Assembly (NCBI GenBank): GCA_009694215.1
Contig: SHVN01000018.1
Span: 1-36,970 of the forward strand
Length of the DNA stretch: 36,970 nucleotides
From: Xanthobacteraceae bacterium
GTDB taxonomy: Bacteria; Pseudomonadota; Alphaproteobacteria; Rhizobiales; Xanthobacteraceae
Reading direction: 5' to 3'
Below are positions 8,887 to 19,387 of the stretch, piece after piece. How positions within the stretch are numbered: position 1 is the stretch's first letter; each line of letters starts with the position of its first letter. Position numbers and translations under genes: made by a program. Below the pieces are notes generated by a model. That model searched no databases. It was not told the DNA's origin and saw only the letters and a program-made list of their open reading frames with translations.

Positions 8887-9474
8887 TTACAGGCGTGGAT
8901 CGCTCTGAATCCGGGCGTACAGCAGGTGATCCTGCCATGTTCCGTTGATGCACAGATAGGACCGGGCATAGCCCTCGCGTCGGAAGCCGGTCTTCTCCAG
9001 GAGCCCCACGGAGGCCAAGTTGGTCGGGATGCAGGCGGCCTCCACCCGGTGCAGCCGCAGCACCTCGAACGCCGCCGGGATAAGCGCACGCACCGCCGCG
9101 GTCATGTAGCCCCGGCGGATGTAGGGGGCGCCGATCCAGTAGCCGAGCGAGCCCGCCTGGGCAACGCCGCGGCGGATGTTGGCGAGCGCCAGGCCGCCGA
9201 CCAGCGCATTGTCCTCGGCGCGGAACAGGAAGAACGGATAGGCCTGATCGGTCCGCATATCCTCGGCATAGCGCCGCAGCCGCTGACGAAAGGCCGGCCG
9301 CGTCAGGTCATCGGCCGACCAGGTCGGCTCCCACGGCGTCAGGAACCGGCGGCTCGTCTCGCGCAGCTCCGCCCAGGCGGGAAAGTCCGCCACCTGGGGC
9401 GCGCGCAGCACCACGCCCTCTCCCGCGATCGGCGGAAGCGGCTCCGGTGAGCTGAGGGTGCGAAACAGCGCCAT
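8887..9474 (-). CDS. GNAT acetyltransferase, RimJ/RimL type
   Basis: This 195-residue acetyltransferase resembles RimJ/RimL, which acetylate N-terminal residues of ribosomal proteins. Visible features are VVLRAPQVADFPAWAELR at the N-terminus, the SLGYWIGAPYIRRGYMTAAV region that holds the acetyl-CoA pyrophosphate loop (RRGYMT), and the HRVEAACIPTNLASVGLLEKTGF segment typical of this branch. It begins 9 bp after the M16 peptidase stop, so the two are cotranscribed. The exact protein substrate is not known. Confidence 0.88.
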   Translation of the reverse strand: MALFRTLSSPEPLPPIAGEGVVLRAPQVADFPAWAELRETSRRFLTPWEPTWSADDLTRPAFRQRLRRYAEDMRTDQAYPFFLFRAEDNALVGGLALANIRRGVAQAGSLGYWIGAPYIRRGYMTAAVRALIPAAFEVLRLHRVEAACIPTNLASVGLLEKTGFRREGYARSYLCINGTWQDHLLYARIQSDPRL

Positions 9475-9483
9475 CGATGAACT

Positions 9484-10755
9484 TCAGACAGCCCGGCGCC
9501 GGAGAGTCTCCACGATTGTCGCGGCGCCCTCAAGCCCGTCGCCGGGGCCGAGCGCCGCGATCGCCGGATGGGCGTGCTCCATCAGCGACGCGCCCGCGGC
9601 GCGCGTGGTTTCGACCGTCACGCGATCGATCCGCGCGACCATTTCCTCGATCGGCAGCGGCCGGCCATAGACCAGGATCTGGTTGGCAAGCTGGCGGGCG
9701 CGGGCGCCGGAACTCTCCAGCGCCATCAGCAGGCCGACCTTGATCTGCGCCTTGGCGCGATTGACCTCGGCCTCGGTGATGGAGCCTGCGGCGGCGGCGG
9801 TCTGATCGACCACCACCTGCATCAGCTCCTTCACGTCGCTGGAGTCGGTGCCGGCATAGATGCCGAACATTCCGGTGTCGGAATAGGGCGCGTGGAACGC
9901 CGAGATCGTGTAGCAGAGGCCGCGCTTCTCGCGCACCTCCTGGAACAGCCGCGACGACATTCCGCCGCCCAGCACGATGGTGAAGACCTGGAGGCTGAAG
10001 AGATCCGGATCGCGCTGCGGCAGACCCTCGAGCGCGAGCGCGATGTGAACCTGCTCGAGATCGCGCGCCTCAAGCTTGACGCCGCCGCCGAATTTCGCCG
10101 ACTGCGGCAGGGGCGCGGCAGACCCGTTGAAATGACCGAAGCGCCGCTCGGCCTCGGCGACCACCTGCGCGTGCTCGACCGCGCCGGTCGCCGCGATCAC
10201 CATGTCGGGGCCGCGATAATTACGCGCGAGATAGGTCCGCAGGTTCTGGTCCTTGAAGGCGCAGACGGTCTCGGGCGTGCCGAGAATGGCCCGGCCCATC
10301 GGCTGGTTCGGAAACGCGGTCGCCTGCAGATAGTCGAACACCAGATCGTCGGGCGCATCCTCGGTGGCGCCGATCTCCTGCACGATGACGTTCTGCTCGC
10401 GCTTGAGCTCCGCCGGATCGAAGGTCGGATGCGAAAGGATGTCGGACAGCACGTCGACCGCGAGCGGCATGTCGGTCTTGAGCACGCTGGAAAAATAGGC
10501 CGTGGTCTCGAAGCTCGTCGCCGCGTTGATGTCGCCGCCGACCTGCTCGATCTCCTCGGCGATCTGGCGCGCGGTGCGGCGCTTGGTGCCCTTGAACGCC
10601 ATGTGCTCGAGCAGGTGCGAAATGCCGTGCTCGTTGGGTTCCTCGTCGCGGCTGCCGGAGCCGACCCACACGCCCAGCGACGCCGTCTGCAAATGCGGCA
10701 TGCTGTCGGTGACGACAGTCAGTCCGGTTGGGAGATGAGTGACTTCCACGCTCAT
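9484..10755 (-). CDS. M16 zinc peptidase (mitochondrial processing peptidase-like)
   Basis: This 423-residue insulinase-family metallopeptidase has the inverted zinc motif HLLEH (His47, Glu50, His51) and the third ligand Glu127 in QNVIVQEIGATEDAPDD, so the active N-terminal half is intact. The C-terminal half includes the glycine-rich LGGGMSSRLFQEVREKRGL segment important for substrate binding. It closely resembles the beta subunit of mitochondrial processing peptidase, as usual for the rhizobial protein next to thrC. Its start overlaps the thrC stop by 4 bp (ATGA), indicating translational coupling. Confidence 0.95.
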   Translation of the reverse strand: MSVEVTHLPTGLTVVTDSMPHLQTASLGVWVGSGSRDEEPNEHGISHLLEHMAFKGTKRRTARQIAEEIEQVGGDINAATSFETTAYFSSVLKTDMPLAVDVLSDILSHPTFDPAELKREQNVIVQEIGATEDAPDDLVFDYLQATAFPNQPMGRAILGTPETVCAFKDQNLRTYLARNYRGPDMVIAATGAVEHAQVVAEAERRFGHFNGSAAPLPQSAKFGGGVKLEARDLEQVHIALALEGLPQRDPDLFSLQVFTIVLGGGMSSRLFQEVREKRGLCYTISAFHAPYSDTGMFGIYAGTDSSDVKELMQVVVDQTAAAAGSITEAEVNRAKAQIKVGLLMALESSGARARQLANQILVYGRPLPIEEMVARIDRVTVETTRAAGASLMEHAHPAIAALGPGDGLEGAATIVETLRRRAV

Positions 10756-12167
10756 GCCGCGGCTCCTTCACGCGCGGCACGACTCACCGCCAGAATGAAT
10801 TTCTCGATGGCACCCTGATCGACCGGCATCGGGGTCGCCCGCTCAGGCCGTTCAGTTAGGTCGGAAAGCCAGTCCGGCAAGGCCGGCCGGATGCCGCAGG
10901 CCGCTTGGACCGCGTCGGGGAACTTGGCCGGATGCGCGGTGCCGAGCACGATCATCGGCATGGCCGGATCGTGCACTTCCTTTTCCGCGACCGCCAGGCC
11001 CACGGCGGTGTGCGGGTCGACCAGCCGGGAGGTTTCGCGCAATGTGGTGCGGATCGTTGCCGCGGTCTCGTCCTCGTCGGCGCGACCCGCGGAAAACAGC
11101 GCGCGGATCTGCGACAGCGCGGGCGTCGACACCGAGAAGCGCCGCGACTGCGTGAGCGACGCCATCAGCGCGCGAACCTGCGCGGCGTCGCGGCCGGTGG
11201 CCTCGAACAGGAGGCGCTCAAAATTCGAGGACACCTGGATGTCCATGGACGGCGATGTGGTCGCCACCACCTCGCGCAGGTCATAGGTGCCGGTCGAGAG
11301 CGTGCGCGCCAGGATATCGTTGACGTTGGTGGCGATCACCAGCCGGTCGACAGCCAGACCCATCCGCTCGGCGACGTAGCCCGCGAAGATGTCGCCGAAA
11401 TTTCCGGTCGGCACGGTGAACGCCACCTTGCGGTGCGGGCTGCCCAGCGTCGCCGCGGCGGTGAAGTAATAGACCACCTGCGCGACGATGCGCGCCCAGT
11501 TGATCGAGTTGACGCAGGAGAGCCGCACGCGGTCGCGGAAGGCATGGTGGTTGAACAGGCCCTTCACCAGCGCCTGGCAGTCGTCGAAAGTGCCCTCCAC
11601 CGCGAGCGCGTGGACGTTGTTTTCGTTGGCGGTGGTCATCATGCGCCGCTGCACGTCCGAGACGCGGCCTTGCGGAAACAACACGAACAGATCGGCCCGC
11701 TCGCGGCCGCGGAATGCCTCGACCGCGGCGCCGCCGGTGTCTCCCGAGGTCGCCACCACGATGGTGGTGCGTTCGCCGCGCGCCGCCAGCGCATGATCCA
11801 TCAGCCGCGCGAGAAGCTGCATCGCCACATCCTTGAACGCCAAGGTCGGGCCGTGAAACAGCTCCAGCAGGAAGGTGTTGGCGCCGACCTGCGCGATCGG
11901 CACGACCGCCGGATGCCGGAACGTGCCGTAGGCCTCGCGGGCAATCCGCGACAGGTCCGCCTCCGCGATGGTGTCGCCGACGAAAGGCCGGATCACCTCA
12001 ACCGCCACTTCGGCGTAAGGGCGGCCGGCAAAGCCCGCGACGGTCTCGCGCAAAAGACGTGGCCAGCTCTCGGGCACATAGAGCCCGCCGTCGCGGGCGA
12101 GCCCCGCGAGCGTGACATCCATGAAGCCGAGCGACGGGGCCTCGCCGCGGGTGGAGACGTAGCGCAC
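10752..12167 (-). CDS. thrC: Threonine synthase
   Basis: This 471-residue PLP enzyme converts O-phosphohomoserine to threonine, the last step of threonine synthesis. The PLP lysine is Lys112 in HGPTLAFKDVAMQ. The phosphate-binding loop ATSGDTGGAA and the VPTGNFGD motif are present. Length and the N-terminal RYVSTRGEAPSLGF match the long, proteobacterial class of threonine synthase. It is the first gene of a minus-strand unit with the M16 peptidase and the acetyltransferase. Its conserved neighbour SURF1 is separated from it here by an apparent insertion. Confidence 0.97.
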   Translation of the reverse strand: MRYVSTRGEAPSLGFMDVTLAGLARDGGLYVPESWPRLLRETVAGFAGRPYAEVAVEVIRPFVGDTIAEADLSRIAREAYGTFRHPAVVPIAQVGANTFLLELFHGPTLAFKDVAMQLLARLMDHALAARGERTTIVVATSGDTGGAAVEAFRGRERADLFVLFPQGRVSDVQRRMMTTANENNVHALAVEGTFDDCQALVKGLFNHHAFRDRVRLSCVNSINWARIVAQVVYYFTAAATLGSPHRKVAFTVPTGNFGDIFAGYVAERMGLAVDRLVIATNVNDILARTLSTGTYDLREVVATTSPSMDIQVSSNFERLLFEATGRDAAQVRALMASLTQSRRFSVSTPALSQIRALFSAGRADEDETAATIRTTLRETSRLVDPHTAVGLAVAEKEVHDPAMPMIVLGTAHPAKFPDAVQAACGIRPALPDWLSDLTERPERATPMPVDQGAIEKFILAVSRAAREGAAA

Positions 12168-12491
12168 GAGCGTCCCTAGCGTGATTTGGAGCGTCTTTCG
12201 CGACCTTATGCGGATGGTCCGCGTTTCACAAGGAAACGCTTAAATATCTGGTATTTCTACAAAAACGACGATTTAAGACCAGGGCGCGTATCATGAATTC
12301 GGTTCTGTAATTGCGGCTCACTGAATGTCCGCTTCGCTCCGAAAGCGACTGAATTGTTTGGCTGCCGCGAAATGTCGCGAAGTGCCATGAACGACCGGCA
12401 GGCGTCATTCGACACCGCAGCAATCAGCGCCTCTATTCGATCACTTCGTCGGCGCTGACTAAGACTACCGTATATTCTATCGTGTCATCCA
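12168..12491. other. Intergenic region upstream of thrC, no gene seen
   Basis: These 324 bases have lower GC than the flanking operons and no plausible ORF. They contain the leader and promoter area of thrC, an inverted repeat at 12221-12239, and a stretch near 12325-12350 (ATGTCCGCTTCGCTCCGAAA) that resembles short degenerate repeats I associate with Bradyrhizobium-like intergenic DNA. That family link is from memory and uncertain. The region forms one flank of the apparently inserted receptor gene. Confidence 0.4.
12221..12239. repeat. Perfect inverted repeat in the thrC leader
   Basis: GCGTTTC and GAAACGC form a 7-bp perfect stem around the 5-base loop ACAAG, 54 bases before the thrC start. 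It could be an operator or an RNA hairpin. There is no T tract on either strand to make it a clear terminator. Confidence 0.4.
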
Positions 12492-13544
12492 TCACGGTGC
12501 TCTATAGACCAGCGCATCTTTGGCCTTCTCGACGAGAGATCGTGGCGTGGCAAATATCGTCGCAGCCAGTTCCTGCAGCTCTTCTCCCGAGATTGGATCG
12601 ATGGCAAGTCCGATGCGCTGTGCGTCCGCCAGCAGGGCCTGATCCTTCATTGTTTCCAAGAAGGCCTTACGGAGGGCCGCAACCCGATCAGCCGGAACGT
12701 CGGGGGCCATTAGGTAGGGACGGCCGAACGTTTCCGACGAGTAGATCAACTCCATAATCTTGCGGTTCTCGGGTGACGTAGCAAAGTCAACGGCGAGCGG
12801 AATACCCATCTTATTGATTTCCGGATTGCCCTTGTCGTGTTCCTGAACGATGACGCGGATGAATCCGGATTTGACCCAGTCAGGCTTCTGCGCATTCAGG
12901 CTCGACCAACTGAAGCCACAAAGCCCATGCACTTCATTCTTCTCAATCGCGAGCGTGATCTCCCGCGTGCCCGGGTAGCCGCTGACCTGCCGGATTTTCG
13001 CGCCCGTGGTGTTATTGAGCATTGCCGGGTAGTCCCGGGTCGACGTGCCGGGCTGACTAGCGCCAATGAGAAACTCCTGCGTAAGCGCTTGCTTAAAGCT
13101 CTTTATCGGGGCGTCGGAGCGAGCGATGCAGACGTAGTGATCGGTGGTGGCCGAGCCGATATGGATGAACTTGGTTGCGTCGTGACGCAGCCTGCGCGCA
13201 TTGCCGAGCAGCACGTCGAACAATCCGTCCATGATAGCGCTATTCTGCGGTGCGCCAATGACCGTGCCATCTTTCGGTGCAACGTTGTAAATGTGTGCGG
13301 CAGCGGCGTTGCTGCCAGCCCCGGGCATATTGGTCACTATCATCCCAGGGTTGCCAGGAATGTATTTTGGCATGTAGCGGGCGAGCAGGCGGGCGTAGAT
13401 GTCATAGCCGCCGCCAGCCGATGAACCGACAACTACGGTGATTTGTCGGCCCGTGTAGAACTTGGCAACGGCGTCTTGGGCGATGGCGGGGTAGTGACCT
13501 GACGTTGCCAAGATCGCGAGCAGTGAAAAAAACATTCTTTTCAT
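12492..13544 (-). CDS. Tripartite tricarboxylate transporter receptor (Bug/TctC family)
   Basis: This is a 350-residue periplasmic solute-binding protein. A signal peptide is clear (MKRMFFSLLAILATSGHY..AIAQ). Then come the family stretches ITVVVGSSAGGGYDIYARLLARYM, PGNPGMIVTNMPGAGS, and SAIMDGLFDVL. A longer frame begins at 13586, but ATG 13544 has a perfect GGGAGG ribosome site and gives the secretion signal. Such proteins deliver carboxylates or other small acids to a TctA/TctB membrane complex, but no such genes are nearby, so it is an orphan receptor. Base composition and codon choice are less GC-rich than in neighbouring genes, and it interrupts the usual thrC-SURF1 neighbourhood, suggesting acquisition by transfer. 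Confidence 0.9.
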   Translation of the reverse strand: MKRMFFSLLAILATSGHYPAIAQDAVAKFYTGRQITVVVGSSAGGGYDIYARLLARYMPKYIPGNPGMIVTNMPGAGSNAAAAHIYNVAPKDGTVIGAPQNSAIMDGLFDVLLGNARRLRHDATKFIHIGSATTDHYVCIARSDAPIKSFKQALTQEFLIGASQPGTSTRDYPAMLNNTTGAKIRQVSGYPGTREITLAIEKNEVHGLCGFSWSSLNAQKPDWVKSGFIRVIVQEHDKGNPEINKMGIPLAVDFATSPENRKIMELIYSSETFGRPYLMAPDVPADRVAALRKAFLETMKDQALLADAQRIGLAIDPISGEELQELAATIFATPRSLVEKAKDALVYRAP

Positions 13545-13671
13545 TTTGCCTCCCGATGCGCAGTCCATTAGTTTGCGTCGCCGCATGTCGGCTCTAAGCG
13601 TCTAGACGAGGCATCGTATCGGCTCAAACGAGTGCTTTGATAGTGGCAAAAACTCACTTCGCTGCTGCAAC

Positions 13672-13809
13672 ATGAGATACGGGCCGATGTCCGAGTCGGG
13701 TCATTCGCTGCCGAGCCATCGCGGACAAAAGTCCGCCGTTGTCTGCTGTTGCTCCAAAAGCAAAAGTGAAATCAGGCTATTGGCATCTGCCTCGATGGGC
13801 CTAAATAGG
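13672..13809. other. Intergenic remnant between the receptor gene and SURF1
   Basis: Translated on the plus strand this begins MRYGPMSESGHS. In my recollection, such SESGHS-type readings come from dispersed, non-coding intergenic repeats in Bradyrhizobium-like genomes, not from real proteins. I see no ribosome site and the frame runs antisense into SURF1. It may be a junction relic of the insertion that brought in the receptor gene. Confidence 0.25.
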
Positions 13810-14544
13810 CTATTTCGCCGCCGGCTCTTCGCGCCGGCGCTTGACCGCGAAGATCGCGCACATCGCCACCAGCACGGCGGCGAGCCCGAACCAGGTGATG
13901 GCGTATTGCAGGTGATCGTTGCGCAGTTGGACCTTGAGCGGAGCGGGATGCGGCAGGCCTCCGGGCGGCACCGGCGCCTCCTGCTCGATGTAGAACGGCG
14001 CGACCGCACCCCAGCCCTTCCGCCTCGCCATCGCCACCGGATCGCGCACCATCCAGATATCGCCCGCCGCGTCATGGTCGGAAACGAACAAGGACGGCGC
14101 TTCCGGCCAGCGGATCGAGCCGATGATGTCCTGCGGGCCGGAGGCCGCGGGGTATGAACGACTCGAGGTGAATCCGCGATTGACCACGACCTGCTGCCCA
14201 CCGGGCAGCCGCGCCGCGCCGAACACGAAATAGCCCGCGCCCTTGGCATCATCGCGGAGCGCGGAGCCGCCGGAGTAGACCAGCGCGTCGCCAGCGCCGA
14301 GAAATTCCACGCGCAGCCGGACGCGGGTGAATTCCGATGTGTCCGGCGTGAGCGCGGCCCAGGCGGAGGGCTGCGGCAATTCGGCAGGGGCCGCGCCGGC
14401 ACGCCGATCGAGCGTGGCGATCAAGCCTTCCTTCCAGGCCTTCCTTTCGAGCTGCCAGGTGCCAAGCCCGAGCAGGACCAGGAGGCCGAGGAAGGCAAGC
14501 GCCCCCGGGAGGAGCAGACCCCCTCGCCCGCGCACCGCCGTCAC
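13810..14544 (-). CDS. SURF1-family cytochrome oxidase assembly protein
   Basis: This 244-residue membrane protein helps insert heme a into subunit I of cytochrome c oxidase. It has the SURF1 layout: an N-terminal membrane helix followed by LGTWQLERKAWKEGLI, a periplasmic domain with GYFVFGAARLPGGQQVVVNRGF, and a C-terminal helix beginning NDHLQYAITWFGLA. The start is GTG 14544, overlapping the DUF983 stop as GTGA. The longer frame to 14658 is a low-complexity antisense-like extension. It is the last gene of the oxidase cluster. Confidence 0.93.
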   Translation of the reverse strand: MTAVRGRGGLLLPGALAFLGLLVLLGLGTWQLERKAWKEGLIATLDRRAGAAPAELPQPSAWAALTPDTSEFTRVRLRVEFLGAGDALVYSGGSALRDDAKGAGYFVFGAARLPGGQQVVVNRGFTSSRSYPAASGPQDIIGSIRWPEAPSLFVSDHDAAGDIWMVRDPVAMARRKGWGAVAPFYIEQEAPVPPGGLPHPAPLKVQLRNDHLQYAITWFGLAAVLVAMCAIFAVKRRREEPAAK

Positions 14545-14912
14545 GGTTTGGACTCGGTGCGGCCTTCGGCGGCGCGGTGGTGATATTGCAGGGCGACCAT
14601 CAGGCCCTTCATCGGGCGCAGCGGCAGCAGCGTCGTCGCCAGGATCAGCGGCAGCCACAGCAGCGCGTGCACCCAGAGCGGCGGCTCATATTTGAATTCC
14701 ACGATGAGCGCGCTGGCCACGACGATGAAGCCGGCAATGAGGATGATGAAAATCGCCGGGCCGTCGCCGGCATCGGCGAATTTGTAGTCCAGCCCGCAGG
14801 CCTCGCAGCGCGGCCGCACGTCGAGGAAGCCCTGCAGCAGCCGGCCATTGCCGCAACGCGGACAGCGGCAGGCGAGGCCCCTCGCAATCGGCAGCTTTGC
14901 TTCGTCAGTCAT
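14541..14912 (-). CDS. DUF983 zinc-ribbon membrane protein
   Basis: This encodes 123 residues with a CPRCGNG...CEACGLDY zinc-ribbon-like start (about residues 17-42) and two membrane helices (FIILIAGFIVVASALIV and ALLWLPLILATTLLPL). DUF983 proteins are regularly encoded between ctaE and SURF1 in alphaproteobacteria, so a role in oxidase biogenesis is inferred. ATG 14912 is chosen over an open frame to 15038 because the upstream part is translated repeat DNA. Confidence 0.9.
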   Translation of the reverse strand: MTDEAKLPIARGLACRCPRCGNGRLLQGFLDVRPRCEACGLDYKFADAGDGPAIFIILIAGFIVVASALIVEFKYEPPLWVHALLWLPLILATTLLPLRPMKGLMVALQYHHRAAEGRTESKP

Positions 14913-14919
14913 GCGTGGC

Positions 14920-14963
14920 CATCCTTCGAGACGCCCGCCTTCGGCGGGCTCCTCAGGATGAGG
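14920..14963 (+). repeat. Palindromic repeat, copy A of an inverted pair
   Basis: The unit runs from CATCCTTCGAGACGC, through an inner GC hairpin (GCCCGCCTTCGGCGGGC), to GCTCCTCAGGATGAGG. It is the same element as 14996-15040 in opposite orientation, differing mainly in the hairpin bases. It lies within the oxidase cluster between ctaE and DUF983. REP-like elements of this wording are common between genes in Bradyrhizobium-type genomes. Confidence 0.8.
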
Positions 14964-14995
14964 TTTGAGTATGTGGGCCGGTCTGCAAGCACAGA

Positions 14996-15040
14996 CCTCA
15001 TGGTGAGGAGCGGTCCGGAGGACCGCGTCTCGAACCATGG
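14996..15040 (-). repeat. Palindromic repeat, copy B of an inverted pair
   Basis: Read on the minus strand it is CCATGGTTCGAGACGC, a GGTCC/GGACC hairpin, then GCTCCTCACCATGAGG, matching copy A in the outer arms. The inner stem differs in sequence but keeps pairing, so the hairpin itself appears conserved. Together the two copies could fold into a larger structure over about 120 bases. Confidence 0.8.
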
Positions 15041-15088
15041 CCGCACACCGCCACCCTCAGCGCTCTCCTCAGGATGCGCCCATATTGC

Positions 15089-15958
15089 TCAGTGAGCGAG
15101 CGGCGTGCCGCCACCCCACACATAGATGCAGGCAAACAGGAACAGCCAAACCACGTCGACGAAGTGCCAGTACCAGGCACAGAACTCGAAGCCGAGGTGA
15201 TGCGTCGGCGTAAAGTGGCCCTTGTAGGCGCGGACCAGGCATACGATCAGGAACGTGGTCCCGATCAGCACATGCGCGCCGTGAAAACCGGTCGCCATGA
15301 AGAAGGTGGCGCCGTAGATGTGGCCGGAATAGGTGAAGGCCGCGTGGTAATACTCGTAGGCCTGCACGCAGGTGAAGGCGGCGCCGAGGATGACGGTCAG
15401 CCACAGACCGTTGATCAGCCCCTTGCGGTCGCCGTGCAGCAGCGCGTGATGCGCCCAGGTCACGGTGGTGCCGGAGGTGAGCAGGATCAGCGTGTTCAAC
15501 AGCGGCAGATGCCAGGGATCGAAGGTGCCGCGGAACGAGGTGTGATCCGCGCTCGGAGCCGGCGGCCACACGCCGCCGATCAGCTCGGTGCGCGCCACCT
15601 GGTGCACGTCGGCGGGGAATAGGGCCACGTCGAAATAAGCCCAGAACCAGGCGACGAAGAACATCACCTCGGAGGCGATGAACAGGATCATGCCGTAGCG
15701 GTGCGAAATCTGCACCACGCGGGTGTGGTAGCCGCCGTGCTCCGCCTCGTTGATGACGTCCCGCCACCAGGCGATGAAGGTATAGAGCACGCCGATCACG
15801 CCTGCGCCAAAAACGAGCGGGGCTGCCGCGAACATGTGGTGCATCCAGGTGATCGCGCCGACCGCCATCACAAAGGCCGAGATCGAGCCGACCGCCGGCC
15901 ACGGGCTCGGATCGACCAGGTGGTAATCGTGGTGCGGCTTGGCGTGCGCGTCGGCCAT
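15089..15958 (-). CDS. ctaE: Cytochrome c oxidase subunit III
   Basis: This 289-residue polytopic protein is subunit III of the aa3 oxidase and stabilises the catalytic subunit. It has seven hydrophobic segments and the typical stretches [25 protein letters not shown]-like [23 protein letters not shown] and the terminal [14 protein letters not shown]. It is 12 bp downstream of ctaG. Its downstream side carries the pair of inverted palindromic repeats. Confidence 0.97.
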   Translation of the reverse strand: MADAHAKPHHDYHLVDPSPWPAVGSISAFVMAVGAITWMHHMFAAAPLVFGAGVIGVLYTFIAWWRDVINEAEHGGYHTRVVQISHRYGMILFIASEVMFFVAWFWAYFDVALFPADVHQVARTELIGGVWPPAPSADHTSFRGTFDPWHLPLLNTLILLTSGTTVTWAHHALLHGDRKGLINGLWLTVILGAAFTCVQAYEYYHAAFTYSGHIYGATFFMATGFHGAHVLIGTTFLIVCLVRAYKGHFTPTHHLGFEFCAWYWHFVDVVWLFLFACIYVWGGGTPLAH

Positions 15959-15970
15959 TTCAGTCTCCGT

Positions 15971-16570
15971 TTAGTAAACCTTGTTCTGCCCCGGCGGCGT
16001 TCCGTCCGCGAACGGCCGCGAGGGCTCGCGTTGCGGATAGAACGTGTAGGACAGCGTGATGGTGTTGACGTCGGCGCCGTCGGTGTCCTTCGCCATCGCG
16101 GGATCGACGTAGAAGACAACCGGCATGTCGCGCTTCTCGCCAGCCTTCAGCGTCTGCTCGGTGAAGCAGAAGCAGTTGATCTTCTGGAAGAAGGCACCGA
16201 TGTTGAGCGGGGTGACGTTGTAAGCCGCGGTCGCGGTGATCTGGCGCGCGGTCTCGTTGATGACGCGATAGTTGACGGTGACGACCTCGCCGAGCCTGAC
16301 CCCGATCGAGTTCTGCTCGGGCTCGAAGCGCCACGGCAGGCCCGGGCCGACATTGGCGTCGAAGCGCACGGTGACGGCGCGGCCGAGAGCGCCGGACGGC
16401 GCCGAGGTGGCGACCTGGGTGCGGCCGTTGAAGCCGGTGGCGCGGCAGAACCAGTCGTAGAGCGGCACCGCGGCATAGGCCGCGCTCACCATGAAGGCCA
16501 CGCACAGGCCGCAACTCACGGCGACGACGATGTCGCGGCGGCGGAGTGGCGTGGCGGGCTGAGCGGTCAT
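15971..16570 (-). CDS. ctaG: Cytochrome c oxidase copper-assembly protein CtaG (Cox11 family)
   Basis: This 199-residue protein is anchored by one N-terminal helix (residues about 14-34) and exposes a periplasmic Cox11 domain that delivers copper to the CuB site. The copper motif is [11 protein letters not shown], with the paired cysteines, and the [14 protein letters not shown] signature follows the helix. The frame is open upstream. ATG 16570 gives the family N-terminus and lies 5 bp after the coxF-like stop. Confidence 0.96.
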   Translation of the reverse strand: MTAQPATPLRRRDIVVAVSCGLCVAFMVSAAYAAVPLYDWFCRATGFNGRTQVATSAPSGALGRAVTVRFDANVGPGLPWRFEPEQNSIGVRLGEVVTVNYRVINETARQITATAAYNVTPLNIGAFFQKINCFCFTEQTLKAGEKRDMPVVFYVDPAMAKDTDGADVNTITLSYTFYPQREPSRPFADGTPPGQNKVY

Positions 16571-16575
16571 GCTGT

Positions 16576-16752
16576 TCACAACGGGCGGACCATCACCCCC
16601 GGTCCCTTGACCAGGCTTACGGCGAAGATCAGGACGACGAAGGCTAGGAGCGCGAGCGCGATGGCGATCGAGCGGCCGCGGCGGCGGCGCTTCTGCTCTG
16701 CGATCAGGACAATGCCGGGTTCGGTAGGCTGCAGGTCCATCGCGAGGCTCAT
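16576..16752 (-). CDS. Small single-helix protein of the cox cluster (CoxF-like)
   Basis: This encodes a 58-residue protein: a polar N-terminus, the basic patch EQKRRRRGR, one membrane helix ([21 protein letters not shown]) and a short tail [10 protein letters not shown] small gene of this type sits between ctaB and ctaG in many alphaproteobacterial oxidase operons and is often called coxF. The function is not established. Its ATG overlaps the ctaB stop (ATGA), which supports its being translated. Confidence 0.85.
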   Translation of the reverse strand: MSLAMDLQPTEPGIVLIAEQKRRRRGRSIAIALALLAFVVLIFAVSLVKGPGVMVRPL

Positions 16753-17716
16753 GCAAACACACGTCCGAACGGGAGGCCGAACTGCTGCAGGCCGAGCACG
16801 CGCTCGGCCTGCAGCACGGCAAACAGCACGAACAGATAGACGATGGAGAAGCCGAACATCTGCTTGGCGGCCCGCTTGCCGGGCGAGCGATAGAGCCGGA
16901 AGGCAAGCGCCACCATCAGCGCGCCGCCGGCGATGGCGGTCGCGCCATAGATCAGCCCGGCGGTGCCAAGCGCCCACGGCAAGGCGCCGATCGGCGTCAG
17001 CAGAACGCTGTAGAGCAGGATCTGGCGGCGCGTCTCCTCGACGCCCGAAACCACCGGAAGCATCGGCACGCGGGCCCGGCGGTATTCCTCGACGCTGTAG
17101 AGCGACAGCGCCCAGAAGTGCGGCGGAGTCCAGAAGAAGATGATGAGGAAGAGAAGGATCGCTTCGAGCCCGATGCCGCCGGTCGCGGCCGCCCAGCCGA
17201 TCATCGGCGGAAACGCGCCCGCCGCCCCGCCGATAACGATGTTCTGCGGCGTCCAGCGCTTGAGCAGCATCGTATAGACGACGGCGTAGAAGAAGATCGT
17301 GAAGGCGAGCAGGCCCGCCGCGAGCAGGTTGATCATCAGGCCGAGGAACACAACGGAAAAGCCCGCGAGCACCATGCCGAAGGCAAGCGCCTCGCCCGGC
17401 TTGACGCGGCCGGCGGGGATCGGACGGTCCATGGTGCGCGCCATCACCGCGTCGATGTCGGCGTCGTACCACATGTTGAGCACGCCCGCGGCGCCGGCGC
17501 CGACCGCGATGCAGACCAGCGAGAAGAACGCCAGCACCGGATGCATGTGGCCGGGCGCGAGAACGAGGCCCGCAAGCGCCGTGAACACGACGAGCGACAT
17601 CACCCGCGGCTTCATCAGCGCGAGATAGTCGCTGGCGCCGGCCATGCTCGGCTCGGCGTAGGCGATTTCACTCCGCAGCGGAGCAGTACCAGCAGCGGTT
17701 TCGCGCGCGAGCGACA

Positions 17717-17717
<1 letters not shown>
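16749..17717 (-). CDS. ctaB: Heme o synthase (protoheme IX farnesyltransferase)
   Basis: This 322-residue, nine-helix UbiA-family prenyltransferase attaches a farnesyl group to heme b, giving heme o, the precursor of heme a. The catalytic metal-diphosphate motif is [19 protein letters not shown]. The second Asp-rich region is replaced by the family's [17 protein letters not shown]. The frame runs on into the opposite-frame reading of coxA, but the true start is ATG 17717, overlapping the coxA stop by one base (TAATG). It is coupled to coxA above and the coxF-like gene below. Confidence 0.96.

Positions 17718-19387
<1,670 letters not shown>

Noticed and set aside
12168-12300. Threonine-type attenuator or riboswitch before thrC
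   Set aside because: There is no leader peptide rich in Thr/Ile codons and no recognisable riboswitch core, only one short hairpin.
13672-14157. Plus-strand frame starting MRYGPMSESGHS
   Set aside because: It runs antisense into SURF1 and its first part resembles dispersed non-coding repeats; it has no ribosome site.
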